Shown piece after piece: positions 24,816-33,938 of a stretch of DNA of 64,000 nt. The position numbers were made by a program, and so were the translations under genes. Below the pieces are notes generated by a model. It made no database searches and was not told the origin of the DNA. It was given only the letters and a program-made list of their open reading frames with translations. This DNA comes from Paenibacillus aceris (lineage in GTDB: Bacteria > Bacillota > Bacilli > Paenibacillales > NBRC-103111): positions 248,001 to 312,000 of the forward strand of contig NZ_JAGGKV010000004.1 in NCBI RefSeq assembly GCF_017874035.1, written 5' to 3'. Every line of letters starts with the position of its first letter. Position 1 is the first letter of the stretch.

Positions 24816-26264
24816 CTAAATTTTTTGAATGCGTAATGCGTAATAGAGCTTTCCAGGCAAATTAATACGAAAACGCCCTTCATATTTGCCCTCTAACGGA
24901 GTAACGATCATATTCCATGTATCTAGCAAATCCACTTTGTAAGTTCCTTCTGGCAATGAAAATTCACGGTAAGCAAAACGATGAGGACCAAAATATTGCA
25001 AATAGTATTCGCCTGGAACCGATATTGTCGCAGCATCGTAGCTATCGCTGGTATAGGTTAATTGAGCAGGAGCTTCGTCAAGTATTCCTTTTAAAAATTC
25101 GACTCTCCGCATGCTTTTCCCTTGCAGTTCTCCCCCATGTGACCACCAGATTATTTTGTCGGCATTCCAATACGACTCCCCATGCATCACATACCCTCCA
25201 CGGCATGTGCCTTCCCAGATCCGGCAAAGCAATTCTTCCGGTGTTAAACTGCCCCACCTCGTATCCAAATTGCCCTCATACCCGCATTCGTCAATGATGA
25301 CAGGCTTTCCGTATTGTTTGGTACATTCCGATATGACTTTCACATCGGCATGCTGGATACTGGCATGTGTCGTCCAGGGCGTACCGAAGTCGTACCATGT
25401 TTTGCAGTTGTGAATAGACCGCAAATGGCCGCCATAATCGCATTCCTGAACAATCCGAAAAAGCCGGCTCCAGTCCTCCACTTTTTTGTGCGTCATCAAA
25501 TCGTATTCGTTAGCTAATGACCACCATATGTGGCTGAAAGCTGAGAATCGCGCGACGGCATAACGCACATAGCGGTCGTCCGCTTCTTGCGGCATACGGT
25601 CAAATCCCCAGCGTCCTTCGTCATCGTGATGAAACAAGACCAGTTCCGCCTGAATGCCCAATTCCGCCAATTCCTTTACCCGCTTCTCCAACTGAGTGAA
25701 ATAGTCTGGGCGCAACCGGGTAAAATCAAAACCCGATTCTGGTGAACCTTCGAATGGATACAGGTAAGGCTCATCTTCATTAAGCATGTACGACTTCGGG
25801 AAAACAAGCATTCTAACTTTATTGAACGGCGCATGACTTAGCGTTCGCAGCGTCTGCTCCTGTACTTCTCTGCTTTGCAAGTGCCACACATAACTCGTCG
25901 TACCGATAGGCGTATAGCGTGTTCCGTCCGCATATTCAAAATATGAGGAGTTTTTTACCCTCACGGGACCATGATTGTTCGTCGATTGCACAGCTGAAGT
26001 GCAAGTAAACTCACCCTTCAACCCGTCCATCTCCCCAGATGAACTTGAAATCTCGAATCTCCATGGTCCTTCTTCCTCCGGCATAAACCGGATGCGGTAC
26101 TTGCCATTTCCGTCATAAAAGCCTTCAGCATAACCCTCATTCAGTCCTTTATTGAATCGGGCGCAAAGCTGAATGTCCGTGAACGGGTTCCCCTGAGAGG
26201 GACCATCCAGCGTTAGCTCAAACAGGCCCCAGCGCTCAACATCCCTTGTAAAATCCAGTTTCAT
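24816..26264 (-). CDS. DUF5060/DUF5605 putative glycoside hydrolase, copy A
   Basis: A 482-aa cytoplasmic protein. Residues 1-95 are a DUF5060 beta-sandwich (VERWGLFELTL, FYDGNGKYRIRFMPEEEGPWRF). Residues about 105-400 are a GH5/DUF4038-like TIM barrel. WWSLANEYD carries the likely acid/base Glu and VIIDECGYEG the likely nucleophile Glu. The tail (YYLQYFGPH, VDLLDTWNMIVTPL) is the DUF5605 beta domain. DUF4038 relatives include apiosidases (GH140), so an apiose or other exo-pentose activity is possible but unproven. I chose ATG 26264: it follows AAGGAGG and gives the same N-terminal length as the paralogue next to it; a TTG ten codons earlier is the alternative. It follows copy B by 22 bases. 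Confidence 0.82.
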   Translation of the reverse strand: MKLDFTRDVERWGLFELTLDGPSQGNPFTDIQLCARFNKGLNEGYAEGFYDGNGKYRIRFMPEEEGPWRFEISSSSGEMDGLKGEFTCTSAVQSTNNHGPVRVKNSSYFEYADGTRYTPIGTTSYVWHLQSREVQEQTLRTLSHAPFNKVRMLVFPKSYMLNEDEPYLYPFEGSPESGFDFTRLRPDYFTQLEKRVKELAELGIQAELVLFHHDDEGRWGFDRMPQEADDRYVRYAVARFSAFSHIWWSLANEYDLMTHKKVEDWSRLFRIVQECDYGGHLRSIHNCKTWYDFGTPWTTHASIQHADVKVISECTKQYGKPVIIDECGYEGNLDTRWGSLTPEELLCRIWEGTCRGGYVMHGESYWNADKIIWWSHGGELQGKSMRRVEFLKGILDEAPAQLTYTSDSYDAATISVPGEYYLQYFGPHRFAYREFSLPEGTYKVDLLDTWNMIVTPLEGKYEGRFRINLPGKLYYALRIQKI

Positions 26265-26286
26265 CTCCTCCTTCCGCATAAGCTGT

Positions 26287-27723
26287 TCATCCAACCTTTT
26301 GAATACGAAGAGCCATAAAAGGCTTTCCTGGCAGGTCCACCCTGCAGCTTCCGCTGAACGTATCCATGAGTGGTGAGACGGTCATATTCCAAGTATCGAT
26401 AATTTCAATCCGGTAAGAAACTTCCTGACGAAGCTCCAAATATTTATAGGCATGCTGATGACGTCCGAAGTACAACAACTCATACGTGCCTTCTTGCGCG
26501 GCTTGCATCCAATCCGCAGGGCCTTCCTCCATCACTTTACGCAGAAATGCAATTCTTTCGGTACTTTCCCCGTATAACTTTCCTCCGGATGATATCCAAG
26601 CTCTTGTTTCCCGTTCAATGAATGATTCGCCATGCCCTACAAATCCGCCCCGTGACAAGCCTTCCCAAAAGCGGTGCGTCAATTCCTCGCCGGATATATT
26701 ACCCCATCGTCTGGAGCTGTTGCCTTCATAGGAAATCTCGTCGATGACAATCGGTTTGGCAACGGCTTCACGCCATTCAGTCGTCAGCTCCGCATCCCAA
26801 TGTTGAATGCTCTGATGTGTAATCCATGGCTTGCTAAAATCATACAAGCTTGAAGATTTGTACATCTTCGTACCGTTGTGGATCGATCGCAAATGCTGAT
26901 AAGGATCATAACGCTGAGTTAATTGAAGCAGCCGGTCCCAATCTGCGACCGTTTTGTTTTTATTGAAATCATACTCGTTGCATAGGGACCACCATACATT
27001 TCGAAATGACGCCAAGCGCGCGATCACATAGCGCAAGTAAAAAGCATCCGTATCAGCATCCATATTATCGACGCCCCAATAACCTTTATCGTAAGGATGG
27101 AACAGCACGAGATCCGCTTCAATTCCTAGCTGCATAAGATCACGGATACGTTCTTCCAAATGGGCGAAAAATGCCGGATTAAATTGTCTTTTGTCCATAT
27201 CCTCCGGACAAGTCCCGGCGAAAGCAACACTTAACGGAGGCTTCATATCCCGCGTGGGCAAAAGACACATCCTTACTTTATTAAAAGGCGAGCTCTTCAG
27301 AGTCTGCAAAGTGAGCTCTTCCAACTCTTCGTTACGATAGTGCGTCCAATGATAACAGGTAGTACCGAATGGCATATAGGACGTTCCATCCTCATAGGCG
27401 AATAAATAGTGATCTTTCACCCGCACGGTGCCGTGGTTTCCAACAGATGGCGGGGTGCATACGAATTCGCCGTTATGCCCGTCAAGCTCGTCAACGCTGC
27501 TGTGCGTCACATACCGCCAAACGCCTGGTCGATCCGGCATGAACCGAATCCGGTACGTGCCATTGCCGTCATAGAACCCGTCAGGCTGGACGGTATAGTT
27601 CTTATATTGAAATCGTGCGGAGAATTGGACTTCTTGGTACGGATTTCCTTCTGCCGGACCGTTCAATGTCAGCTCAAACTGCCCCCATTGCTCCACTTCC
27701 CGCATGTTCTGCTCAATTGCCAT
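26287..27723 (-). CDS. DUF5060/DUF5605 putative glycoside hydrolase, copy B
   Basis: A 478-aa paralogue of the next gene downstream, with the same three parts: DUF5060 sandwich (VEQWGQFELTLNGPAEGNP, FYDGNGTYRIRFMP), TIM barrel and DUF5605 tail. The likely catalytic glutamates are in VWWSLCNEYDF and IVIDEISYEG. The two copies keep both motifs but differ across most of the barrel, which fits different specificity rather than a very recent duplication. The ATG has AAAGGAGGGG upstream. It sits directly after the two permease genes, so its substrate is probably what the importer carries. It is cytoplasmic. Confidence 0.83.
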   Translation of the reverse strand: MAIEQNMREVEQWGQFELTLNGPAEGNPYQEVQFSARFQYKNYTVQPDGFYDGNGTYRIRFMPDRPGVWRYVTHSSVDELDGHNGEFVCTPPSVGNHGTVRVKDHYLFAYEDGTSYMPFGTTCYHWTHYRNEELEELTLQTLKSSPFNKVRMCLLPTRDMKPPLSVAFAGTCPEDMDKRQFNPAFFAHLEERIRDLMQLGIEADLVLFHPYDKGYWGVDNMDADTDAFYLRYVIARLASFRNVWWSLCNEYDFNKNKTVADWDRLLQLTQRYDPYQHLRSIHNGTKMYKSSSLYDFSKPWITHQSIQHWDAELTTEWREAVAKPIVIDEISYEGNSSRRWGNISGEELTHRFWEGLSRGGFVGHGESFIERETRAWISSGGKLYGESTERIAFLRKVMEEGPADWMQAAQEGTYELLYFGRHQHAYKYLELRQEVSYRIEIIDTWNMTVSPLMDTFSGSCRVDLPGKPFMALRIQKVG

Positions 27724-27763
27724 AGGCTCGTAATCCCCTCCTTTTCGCCTAAATGAACCTTCG

Positions 27764-28663
27764 CTATTTTATTCCGGAATGAGCCATCGTAGCGATGACC
27801 TTACTTTGAAAAACGAGAAACATGATCAAGTTTGGCAAAAACAAGAGGAGTGCAGCTGCGGCTGCAGCACCCTGCCTAGCCACGCTGTTCGCCATACCGC
27901 TCGTTAATGTTTCCACATAGAACGGGAAAGTCTTCATCGTCTCGTCCTGCATATAGAAGGTCGATGTGCTCGAATCTTTCCATGCTGAGTCAAAGGCGAT
28001 AATCGCAATAGTCGCAACTGCCGGCATCAGCATAGGAATCACGATACTGATAAAAAGCCTAAGCTCCTTAGCTCCGTCTATCCGTGCAGAATCGAGCAGT
28101 TCATCCGGCAGTTGATCAATAAACTGCTTCATAAGGAACACTCCGGTCGGCACAGCGACCAGCGGTAAAACGTGACCCCAGTAAGTATTGAAGATGTGCA
28201 GCTTACTAATGATCAAATATTTAGGGATTTCTACCGTTTCCGGTACGAACACCAGTGTCAGCAAAATCGTTGCAAACACCAGCTTATGTCCTGGAAACTT
28301 ATGCTTGGAGATGGCGTAAGCGCACATTGCGCTTGTCATCGTGATCAAAAAGACAGCCAATCCTGTGACGACTACGCTATTAAATAAATAGCGGGAGACC
28401 GGAACCGCCGTCCCTTTGGTCGTTGCAAGCAGCTCCGCAAAGTTCTGCAGCGACGGTTCCCTTACAAAGATGTTTGGCGGATAAATGAAAAGTTCCTGAT
28501 AAGGCTTAAAGGCATGGTTAATGATGTACACGATCGGCAGCAGCATGAAGATGCTCAGCGCGACGAGAAGCACGGCCGCAAACAACTCGAATGGACTCAG
28601 CTTTCGAATCCCCACGCTCCTGCGCCACGCGTCCAGTTGACGCAACGTCCCTGCGATTTTCAT
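27764..28663 (-). CDS. Carbohydrate ABC transporter permease, MalG type
   Basis: A 299-aa inner-membrane permease of the CUT1 family. It has an N-terminal TM (AAVLLVALSIFMLLPIVYII) and five more TM segments. The EAA loop that docks the ATPase reads ELLDSARIDGAKELRLFISIVIPMLMP in the third quarter. Such subunits end with a TM and a short cytoplasmic tail, as here. The ATG follows the TAA of the partner permease gene with no gap, and AAGGGAGAAG lies upstream. It pairs with the 28664-29638 permease to form the channel for the 29625-32600 binding protein. Confidence 0.93.
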   Translation of the reverse strand: MKIAGTLRQLDAWRRSVGIRKLSPFELFAAVLLVALSIFMLLPIVYIINHAFKPYQELFIYPPNIFVREPSLQNFAELLATTKGTAVPVSRYLFNSVVVTGLAVFLITMTSAMCAYAISKHKFPGHKLVFATILLTLVFVPETVEIPKYLIISKLHIFNTYWGHVLPLVAVPTGVFLMKQFIDQLPDELLDSARIDGAKELRLFISIVIPMLMPAVATIAIIAFDSAWKDSSTSTFYMQDETMKTFPFYVETLTSGMANSVARQGAAAAAALLLFLPNLIMFLVFQSKVIATMAHSGIK

Positions 28664-29638
28664 TTATTCTTCTCCCTTCGTTCCGAACAGCTTCCAGCTC
28701 AGCTTTTGGGCGAAATAAACGATGGTCAGCAAACACACTGTCAAAGCGGTCGCGTAGCCGAGTTCAAACCGTTTTAATCCGTAATCATCAATATGTGTAG
28801 TGATCATATGTCCCGCATATTCCGGGGTCGGATTCATGCCGGACAACGCCGTTCCGATGGAAGACAATTGAATCGCCCCGACGATGGCCATGACGGCACC
28901 GAACAACATTTGCGGCTTTGTAGAAGGGATTGTAATGTACCAGACTTCCTCTAAACGGCTGCGAATGCCGTCCAATCTGCCTGCCTCATACAGTTCGGGA
29001 TTTACGTTTAGGATCCCCGCCAGCATGCCCAGGAATCCGATCCCCATACTTTTCCACAGCGATACAACGACCATGGACGTCATCAGGTGCTCTTTACTTG
29101 TTACCCACTGAACCGGTTCGTTAATCAAACTCATTTTTAATAAAAAGCTGTTCAAGTAACCGATTCTGTCGCTGGAGAGCATCGGCGTCCAAATAATGCT
29201 CATCGCAACAAGACTCGCCAAGGACGGGGTATACATGGCAAGCGTGAACCATTTACGGTACACCCCAGGCAGAATCGATATCAACCAAGCAAGCATGAAG
29301 GCGCACACATAGCCGCCGGAGCCAACAATTAGAGCAAATGAAAGCGTATTGGGAAGCGCATATTTAATCAAAATTAAATCTTGAGAGAGCATATACCGAA
29401 AATTGTCCCAGCCAATAAACCGAGGTGCTTCGATGGCGTTGAAATAAGTAAAGCTAAGCGCTAGGGCGGACAAGACCGGAAGCAAAATAAAAATGATGAA
29501 ACAAATCAGGAACGGGGCGATGAATAAATACGAGACCCGATATTCCCAAAGCGTTTGCAGCGCCGATATCAGCTTGTTTTTTCGGATTTTGACCGGTTGA
29601 AGCGTTCTTGGAAGCACTTGCACGTCACTTTTTAACAT
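28664..29638 (-). CDS. Carbohydrate ABC transporter permease, MalF/UgpA type
   Basis: A 324-aa CUT1 permease with six TM segments after a basic N-terminal tail, the first being VSYLFIAPFLICFIIFILL. The EAA loop is ELYEAGRLDGIRSRLEEVWYITIPSTKP, close to the family consensus. The start overlaps the end of the binding-protein gene by 14 bases, so the two are co-translated. Together with the MalG-type subunit it carries the substrate of the importer operon across the membrane. Confidence 0.93.
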   Translation of the reverse strand: MLKSDVQVLPRTLQPVKIRKNKLISALQTLWEYRVSYLFIAPFLICFIIFILLPVLSALALSFTYFNAIEAPRFIGWDNFRYMLSQDLILIKYALPNTLSFALIVGSGGYVCAFMLAWLISILPGVYRKWFTLAMYTPSLASLVAMSIIWTPMLSSDRIGYLNSFLLKMSLINEPVQWVTSKEHLMTSMVVVSLWKSMGIGFLGMLAGILNVNPELYEAGRLDGIRSRLEEVWYITIPSTKPQMLFGAVMAIVGAIQLSSIGTALSGMNPTPEYAGHMITTHIDDYGLKRFELGYATALTVCLLTIVYFAQKLSWKLFGTKGEE

Positions 29639-32600
29639 ACTTATCTACTCCTTCCCATGGCTTTGTAATCACGGGTAAATTCAAAGAACGTATTAATTGT
29701 CCATTGGCATCAACAAAATGGAATTCCTGCATTTTCCTCTGGATTTCCCTGTCTACTTCTTTTATTGCGGTTTCGAGAGAAGTCCGATAATTTTCCCCGC
29801 CGATGACGGTTCGGGTCCAAGCATTCGTAAGTTCGCGTTCCATATAATAGCTGCCTGGTACTTTCGCAACCTCCCTGAACCATTTCCACTGTTCCAGAAT
29901 GGCTTGAAGATCTTCTTCCTTCCAAGGAAGCTTGACAAACGCATCGACGTTGGATGTGTACCAGCGGAACGTAACCCCATTGAGCGTTTCCAAGTCGAGA
30001 CCGTATTTCTCCTGCACCTCTTCAGACATCCACCATTTCAGGAATTCCCAGCTTTCCTGCGGTTTCTTCGTGTGTTTAAAGATCGACGATGCAAATTGAT
30101 CGCCGCCGTTCCCTCCTGTCCACCTAACCACAGATCCATCCGCTTGCTTGACACCGGGAATTGGAGCAACACCCCATGTGCCGTTCAGCTCAGGTGCCGC
30201 AACAGTCAATTGGAGATAGCCATTTAAATCGGCAATACCGATCGGATACGAGCCATCGCGGAAATGCTGCACGAAATTATCGCTTCTTTGATCAATCCCG
30301 TATTTGTTTTGCAAATCCGTCCACGCTTTGAATGCCTCGAACCCTTTATCCGTATTAAGTCCTGTTCTCGACCCATCCTGCTTGAAGTACTCCAGACCGT
30401 GCATTTGCATAAAGATGCTGTGCTCGACCGGCGTAAAGTTCATGCCATTCTGCTGAAGAATCGGCAGCATTTTGTACATGTCATCCCACGTATCCGGGAC
30501 ACTCAACCCCAGATTTTGCAAAATATCTTTCCGGTAAAACATCATCGAGAACGTTTGGGTTTCCGGAACGGCATAATAGCCTCCATCATAGAAGTATGGC
30601 ATCCATGCGCCCGGAGCGAATTGCTTATAAACATCATCGAAGTCTGGGAATTGCTTCAGATTGTAAACCCCATTGCGAATCGCATAATCGAACGGCGTAT
30701 CGTGCGGCAAACCGATTCCAACATCGGGCGCCATCCCGGCCGCATTCATCAATAAGAGCAGCTTATCATCTTTAAGCAGGTTGATTTTTACTTTAATGCC
30801 CGTTTGCGGCGTAAACATTTCATTCGCCATGCTTTGCAGCAAATTGACATAATCGCGACCACGGTTCATCCATACGTTGAGCACTTGATCATCCGCGCTC
30901 TCCGTAGTCTCTTTGGTTCGGAAAGAATTGATAAAGTTGATGATCGAGCCTTCTATCTTTTCCGTAAACGTCGCTTCCAATTTCGGTAGCGGCTTATTGA
31001 ACGGAACGATATAAATACGGTCAAGCTGGAGCGGTTGTGAGCTAATCTGTTTGATCAATTCAGCAAGCTTGCCTTGCATTTTATTCATCCTGCCTGCATC
31101 ATAAGGAATTTCATCCGGATACTTTAAAAGCGTTTCAATATCCTTGCTGACGGTCACTAAACCTTGAGACAAGGCATCCGAGCGGCCATTAATTGAAATC
31201 AACTGTTCTCTGGTTGCCGCTAACTTATCGTTTAGTTCCTGTAACTGCTCAACAAAACCCGGTAAATCCTTTTTAAGATCCCAAGTTCTGTTCTTATCGT
31301 CTACCCCGCCAGTCAGGGTGCGCAGATCGGTGGACAGCTTTACCAATGTCGCAATGGCTCTATCCATATCTGCAGCAACAGAAAGAAATGGCGCTTGGGT
31401 GACACGCATCGAAATCGTGTTCGTCCCTTTTTGCAAATAAAACTGGTACGGCTCTCCTTCCTCATTCCCTAACTCCCTCCCCTTCCAACTGGTTGCATAA
31501 GGGAATCGATAGGCCTTCAACTCGGAGAAGGGCACTTTGCCGTTAATCATAATGGTGCGGAATGATGAGCGGTTTGAAACGAATGATTGCTGTTGACGCA
31601 GCGCTATTTTGTAAATGCCGGCTTCAGGAACTTGAAAGCTCCAGCTGACTTCTTGATTTTTCGTCGACCAGTGAGTTCCGTCCAGCGTATTGTAGCTGAT
31701 TTTCCCCCGAACATAAGGGCTGTTTGCAATATCGTTATCGAAAGCGAGCGTTATGGAAGAATCGTTCTTCCACTCGACCTGCTCCGCTTCAATCACAATC
31801 GGATCAACCGCTGCAGGAACCGCTTCCTTCGGCAGCTCTTTTTTTACGGTTTCATAGTCCGCAACAGCGACAGGCGCTTTGAATGAAATGGTCTCTAACG
31901 CCATTGGATCACTACCTGACAAGCGAATCTTATGCTTACCAGGGGTCAAATTCCAAAGGAGCGGATCTAGATAAGCTCCGGACATATCGCGCATTTCCCA
32001 GGTTTGCCAGCCTGAGATATCGGCAGCTGCCGGACGAATTTCGTCGCCATTGTCATCTTTGACAATCGGCATTTTATCCTTCCAGTGGCGATACAATTCA
32101 AGCGATTTGGATTCGAGGTAGGGAGATGCCCCGTCAACACTAAGGCTGAGCGCAATCGGTTTGCGATCTCTCGAATCCACAAAAGGATGATAGGACATCT
32201 CAATAGCATACAGTCCGCCTTGTGCAACATCCAAATCATACTCGATCCATTCGTCCCCTTTGGCTCTCCAAACCAATACGCTGTCTTTCCCATCATAGGA
32301 CTCTACAGCGACGTTCGCATTACTCGATTTCCCCGTCATACTCGCTGCTTTGATCGTTATGCTGCCTGTATGATTGTCTTTGGCACCATTCTTTTTCCAT
32401 TCGTCAAGCACTTCAGCATAAGCAGGTATCAAATTTTTGGCTGTATTCGATGTAACATCCGCGCCGGCAGACGTGGAATTTGTTTGAGGCAAGTTGCCAT
32501 TATTGCTAGCCATTGCAGATAGCGTCGGGCCCAGCACGCATATTAGGGCTAACATGAAGGACATCACTGCCCGTGTTCTAAATAACGCTTTCAACTCCAT
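29625..32600 (-). CDS. Oversized solute-binding protein with two carbohydrate-binding-like domains
   Basis: A 991-aa exported protein, more than twice the usual 420-450 aa of a CUT1 binding protein. A signal peptide ends near Ala31 (LSAMA); no lipobox cysteine is seen, so how it stays at the membrane is unclear. Residues about 80-245 and 265-405 look like two beta-sandwich carbohydrate-binding modules (GDEWIEYDLDVAQGGLYAI; SWSFQVPEAGIYKIALRQQ). Residues 410-560 are helical. Residues 570-960 are a type 1 solute-binding domain (NVWMNRGRDYVNLLQ, WEFLKWWMSEEVQEKYG). GGGAGGG lies directly against the ATG, so TTG 32594 may be the true start. The extra modules may hold long or branched glycans on the cell surface before import. 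Confidence 0.88.
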   Translation of the reverse strand: MELKALFRTRAVMSFMLALICVLGPTLSAMASNNGNLPQTNSTSAGADVTSNTAKNLIPAYAEVLDEWKKNGAKDNHTGSITIKAASMTGKSSNANVAVESYDGKDSVLVWRAKGDEWIEYDLDVAQGGLYAIEMSYHPFVDSRDRKPIALSLSVDGASPYLESKSLELYRHWKDKMPIVKDDNGDEIRPAAADISGWQTWEMRDMSGAYLDPLLWNLTPGKHKIRLSGSDPMALETISFKAPVAVADYETVKKELPKEAVPAAVDPIVIEAEQVEWKNDSSITLAFDNDIANSPYVRGKISYNTLDGTHWSTKNQEVSWSFQVPEAGIYKIALRQQQSFVSNRSSFRTIMINGKVPFSELKAYRFPYATSWKGRELGNEEGEPYQFYLQKGTNTISMRVTQAPFLSVAADMDRAIATLVKLSTDLRTLTGGVDDKNRTWDLKKDLPGFVEQLQELNDKLAATREQLISINGRSDALSQGLVTVSKDIETLLKYPDEIPYDAGRMNKMQGKLAELIKQISSQPLQLDRIYIVPFNKPLPKLEATFTEKIEGSIINFINSFRTKETTESADDQVLNVWMNRGRDYVNLLQSMANEMFTPQTGIKVKINLLKDDKLLLLMNAAGMAPDVGIGLPHDTPFDYAIRNGVYNLKQFPDFDDVYKQFAPGAWMPYFYDGGYYAVPETQTFSMMFYRKDILQNLGLSVPDTWDDMYKMLPILQQNGMNFTPVEHSIFMQMHGLEYFKQDGSRTGLNTDKGFEAFKAWTDLQNKYGIDQRSDNFVQHFRDGSYPIGIADLNGYLQLTVAAPELNGTWGVAPIPGVKQADGSVVRWTGGNGGDQFASSIFKHTKKPQESWEFLKWWMSEEVQEKYGLDLETLNGVTFRWYTSNVDAFVKLPWKEEDLQAILEQWKWFREVAKVPGSYYMERELTNAWTRTVIGGENYRTSLETAIKEVDREIQRKMQEFHFVDANGQLIRSLNLPVITKPWEGVDKYVKK

Positions 32601-32618
32601 CCCTCCCGCTGCACAGCT

Positions 32619-33740
32619 CTAGTACCACAAGTTCTCTGTGGTTTCTTTATCGAAGAACAGTGCTTTTTGCATATCTATTGTCAAAACAAGTTTCTGATCG
32701 TCCTCAAACTCGTGATCAGCTTGTGCCCTGGCGATGAGCAGTTTAGGCATCCCGATATCCAAATACAAATACATATCCGCTCCCATGAGTTCATTCAGCT
32801 TTTGAATGCCGGTAATTTGCGCATGTGGATTTGCGTCTCGAATGATTGGATCCAAATGGATATTCTCACAACGAATGCCCATGATGACGCTTCTGTCCAC
32901 TTTCTTATGCTTTCTGAGCATATCTGCTTGGTTCTGCGGAATTCTCAAGTAGTAGCGGTTGGTGTGAAATTCGAGTGAACCGCCGCTGCCTTCATGAATT
33001 TTACCTTCGACAAAATTGATCGGCGGCGTACCAATGAACCCGGCAACGAACATATTTCGCGGATTATTGTAGATCTGCTTTGGCGTATCCACCTGCTGGA
33101 TCACACCATCCTTCATCACCACGATGCGGTGCCCCATGGTCATCGCTTCCACCTGGTCATGAGTCACGTACACCATGGTGACACCCAGCTGTTTCTGAAG
33201 CCCGATAATCTCCGTCCTCATCTGAACTCTCAGTTTCGCATCCAAGTTCGATAACGGCTCATCCATTAAAAAGACTTGCGGATTGCGGACGATTGCTCTC
33301 CCCAGAGCCACACGCTGCCGCTGACCGCCGGATAGCTGTCTCGGCTTCCGATCCAGAAAAGGCTCGATTTCCAGTACCCGTGACGTGCTTTTAACTGCTA
33401 GATCGATCTCGTTTTTAGCCATTTTCCGCAACCGCAGTCCGAACGCAATGTTTTCATATACGCTCATATTCGGGTACAAGGCATAGTTTTGAAAAACCAT
33501 CGCAATATCCCTGTCTTTCGGCGGCAAGTGGTTGACCAACTTGTCTCCGATGTAGAGTTCTCCCGACGTAATATCCTCCAAGCCGGCGATCATTCGAAGT
33601 GTGGTCGATTTCCCGCAGCCGGAGGGCCCGACCATAACGATAAACTCCCCATCCTGAATTTCTAAATTGAAATCTCTAACCGCATACCCTCTCTCTTTAC
33701 CAAAACGTTTTTCTACGTGATTTAATAGAATTCGCCCCAT
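32619..33740 (-). CDS. Sugar ABC transporter ATPase, MsmX/UgpC type
   Basis: A 373-aa ATPase of the CUT1 family. It has Walker A GPSGCGKST (near residue 38), the signature LSGGQRQRV, Walker B VFLMDEPLSNLDA and the switch His in YVTHD, followed by an OB-fold regulatory region from about residue 240. The ATG has AGGAGGT nine bases upstream. It is the first gene of the importer operon. Many Firmicutes CUT1 systems share one unlinked MsmX, so a dedicated ATPase in the operon is notable. Its promoter region has a repeat operator and a cre box. Confidence 0.95.
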   Translation of the reverse strand: MGRILLNHVEKRFGKERGYAVRDFNLEIQDGEFIVMVGPSGCGKSTTLRMIAGLEDITSGELYIGDKLVNHLPPKDRDIAMVFQNYALYPNMSVYENIAFGLRLRKMAKNEIDLAVKSTSRVLEIEPFLDRKPRQLSGGQRQRVALGRAIVRNPQVFLMDEPLSNLDAKLRVQMRTEIIGLQKQLGVTMVYVTHDQVEAMTMGHRIVVMKDGVIQQVDTPKQIYNNPRNMFVAGFIGTPPINFVEGKIHEGSGGSLEFHTNRYYLRIPQNQADMLRKHKKVDRSVIMGIRCENIHLDPIIRDANPHAQITGIQKLNELMGADMYLYLDIGMPKLLIARAQADHEFEDDQKLVLTIDMQKALFFDKETTENLWY

Positions 33741-33761
33741 GACAGTACCTCCTATAGGTCA

Positions 33762-33790
33762 TATCAACATCTTGTTGATAACGGTTTCAA
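33762..33790 (-). promoter_or_regulatory. CcpA cre box overlapping a 19-bp perfect dyad
   Basis: On the minus strand TTGAAACCGTTATCAA (33790-33775) matches the cre consensus WTGNAANCGNWNNCWW at every defined position. It overlaps TATCAACATCTTGTTGATA (33762-33780), a perfect dyad with 8-bp arms. Both lie between the candidate -10 box and the ATPase start, where CcpA would block elongation. The dyad could bind a second repressor. Confidence 0.7.
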
Positions 33791-33804
33791 TACGCTTGTT
33801 TTTT

Positions 33805-33857
33805 ATTATACACTCCCCTTTTGAACGCATTATAGGTGATGATTACTTAGTTATAGG
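33805..33857 (-). promoter_or_regulatory. Importer operon promoter with direct-repeat operator
   Basis: A minus-strand TATAAT lies at 33810-33805. Upstream, TTATAGG occurs at 33830-33836 and again at 33851-33857 on the plus strand, 21 bp apart. The proximal copy covers the -35 position, and no TTGACA-like box is present, as expected for an activator-dependent promoter. The AraC gene is immediately upstream in the same direction. Confidence 0.65.
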
Positions 33858-33900
33858 GGGAATCCTGCTTTCAGTTCATTTCTTCTGATCAAAATAAAAC

Positions 33901-33935
33901 AAAAAAAGCTGCTCCATATCAATGGCCAGCTCCAT
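33901..33935 (-). terminator. Terminator after the AraC gene
   Basis: On the minus strand GCTGGCCAT and ATGGAGCAGC form a stem with a small bulge around TGAT, followed by TTTTTTTG. It lies four bases after the AraC stop codon and separates that gene from the importer promoter. Confidence 0.75.
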
Positions 33936-33938
33936 AAA

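Noticed and set aside
33753..33761. CCTATAGGT as an additional regulator site in the importer leader
   Set aside because: It overlaps the ribosome binding site (AGGAGGT follows on the minus strand) and has no partner repeat.
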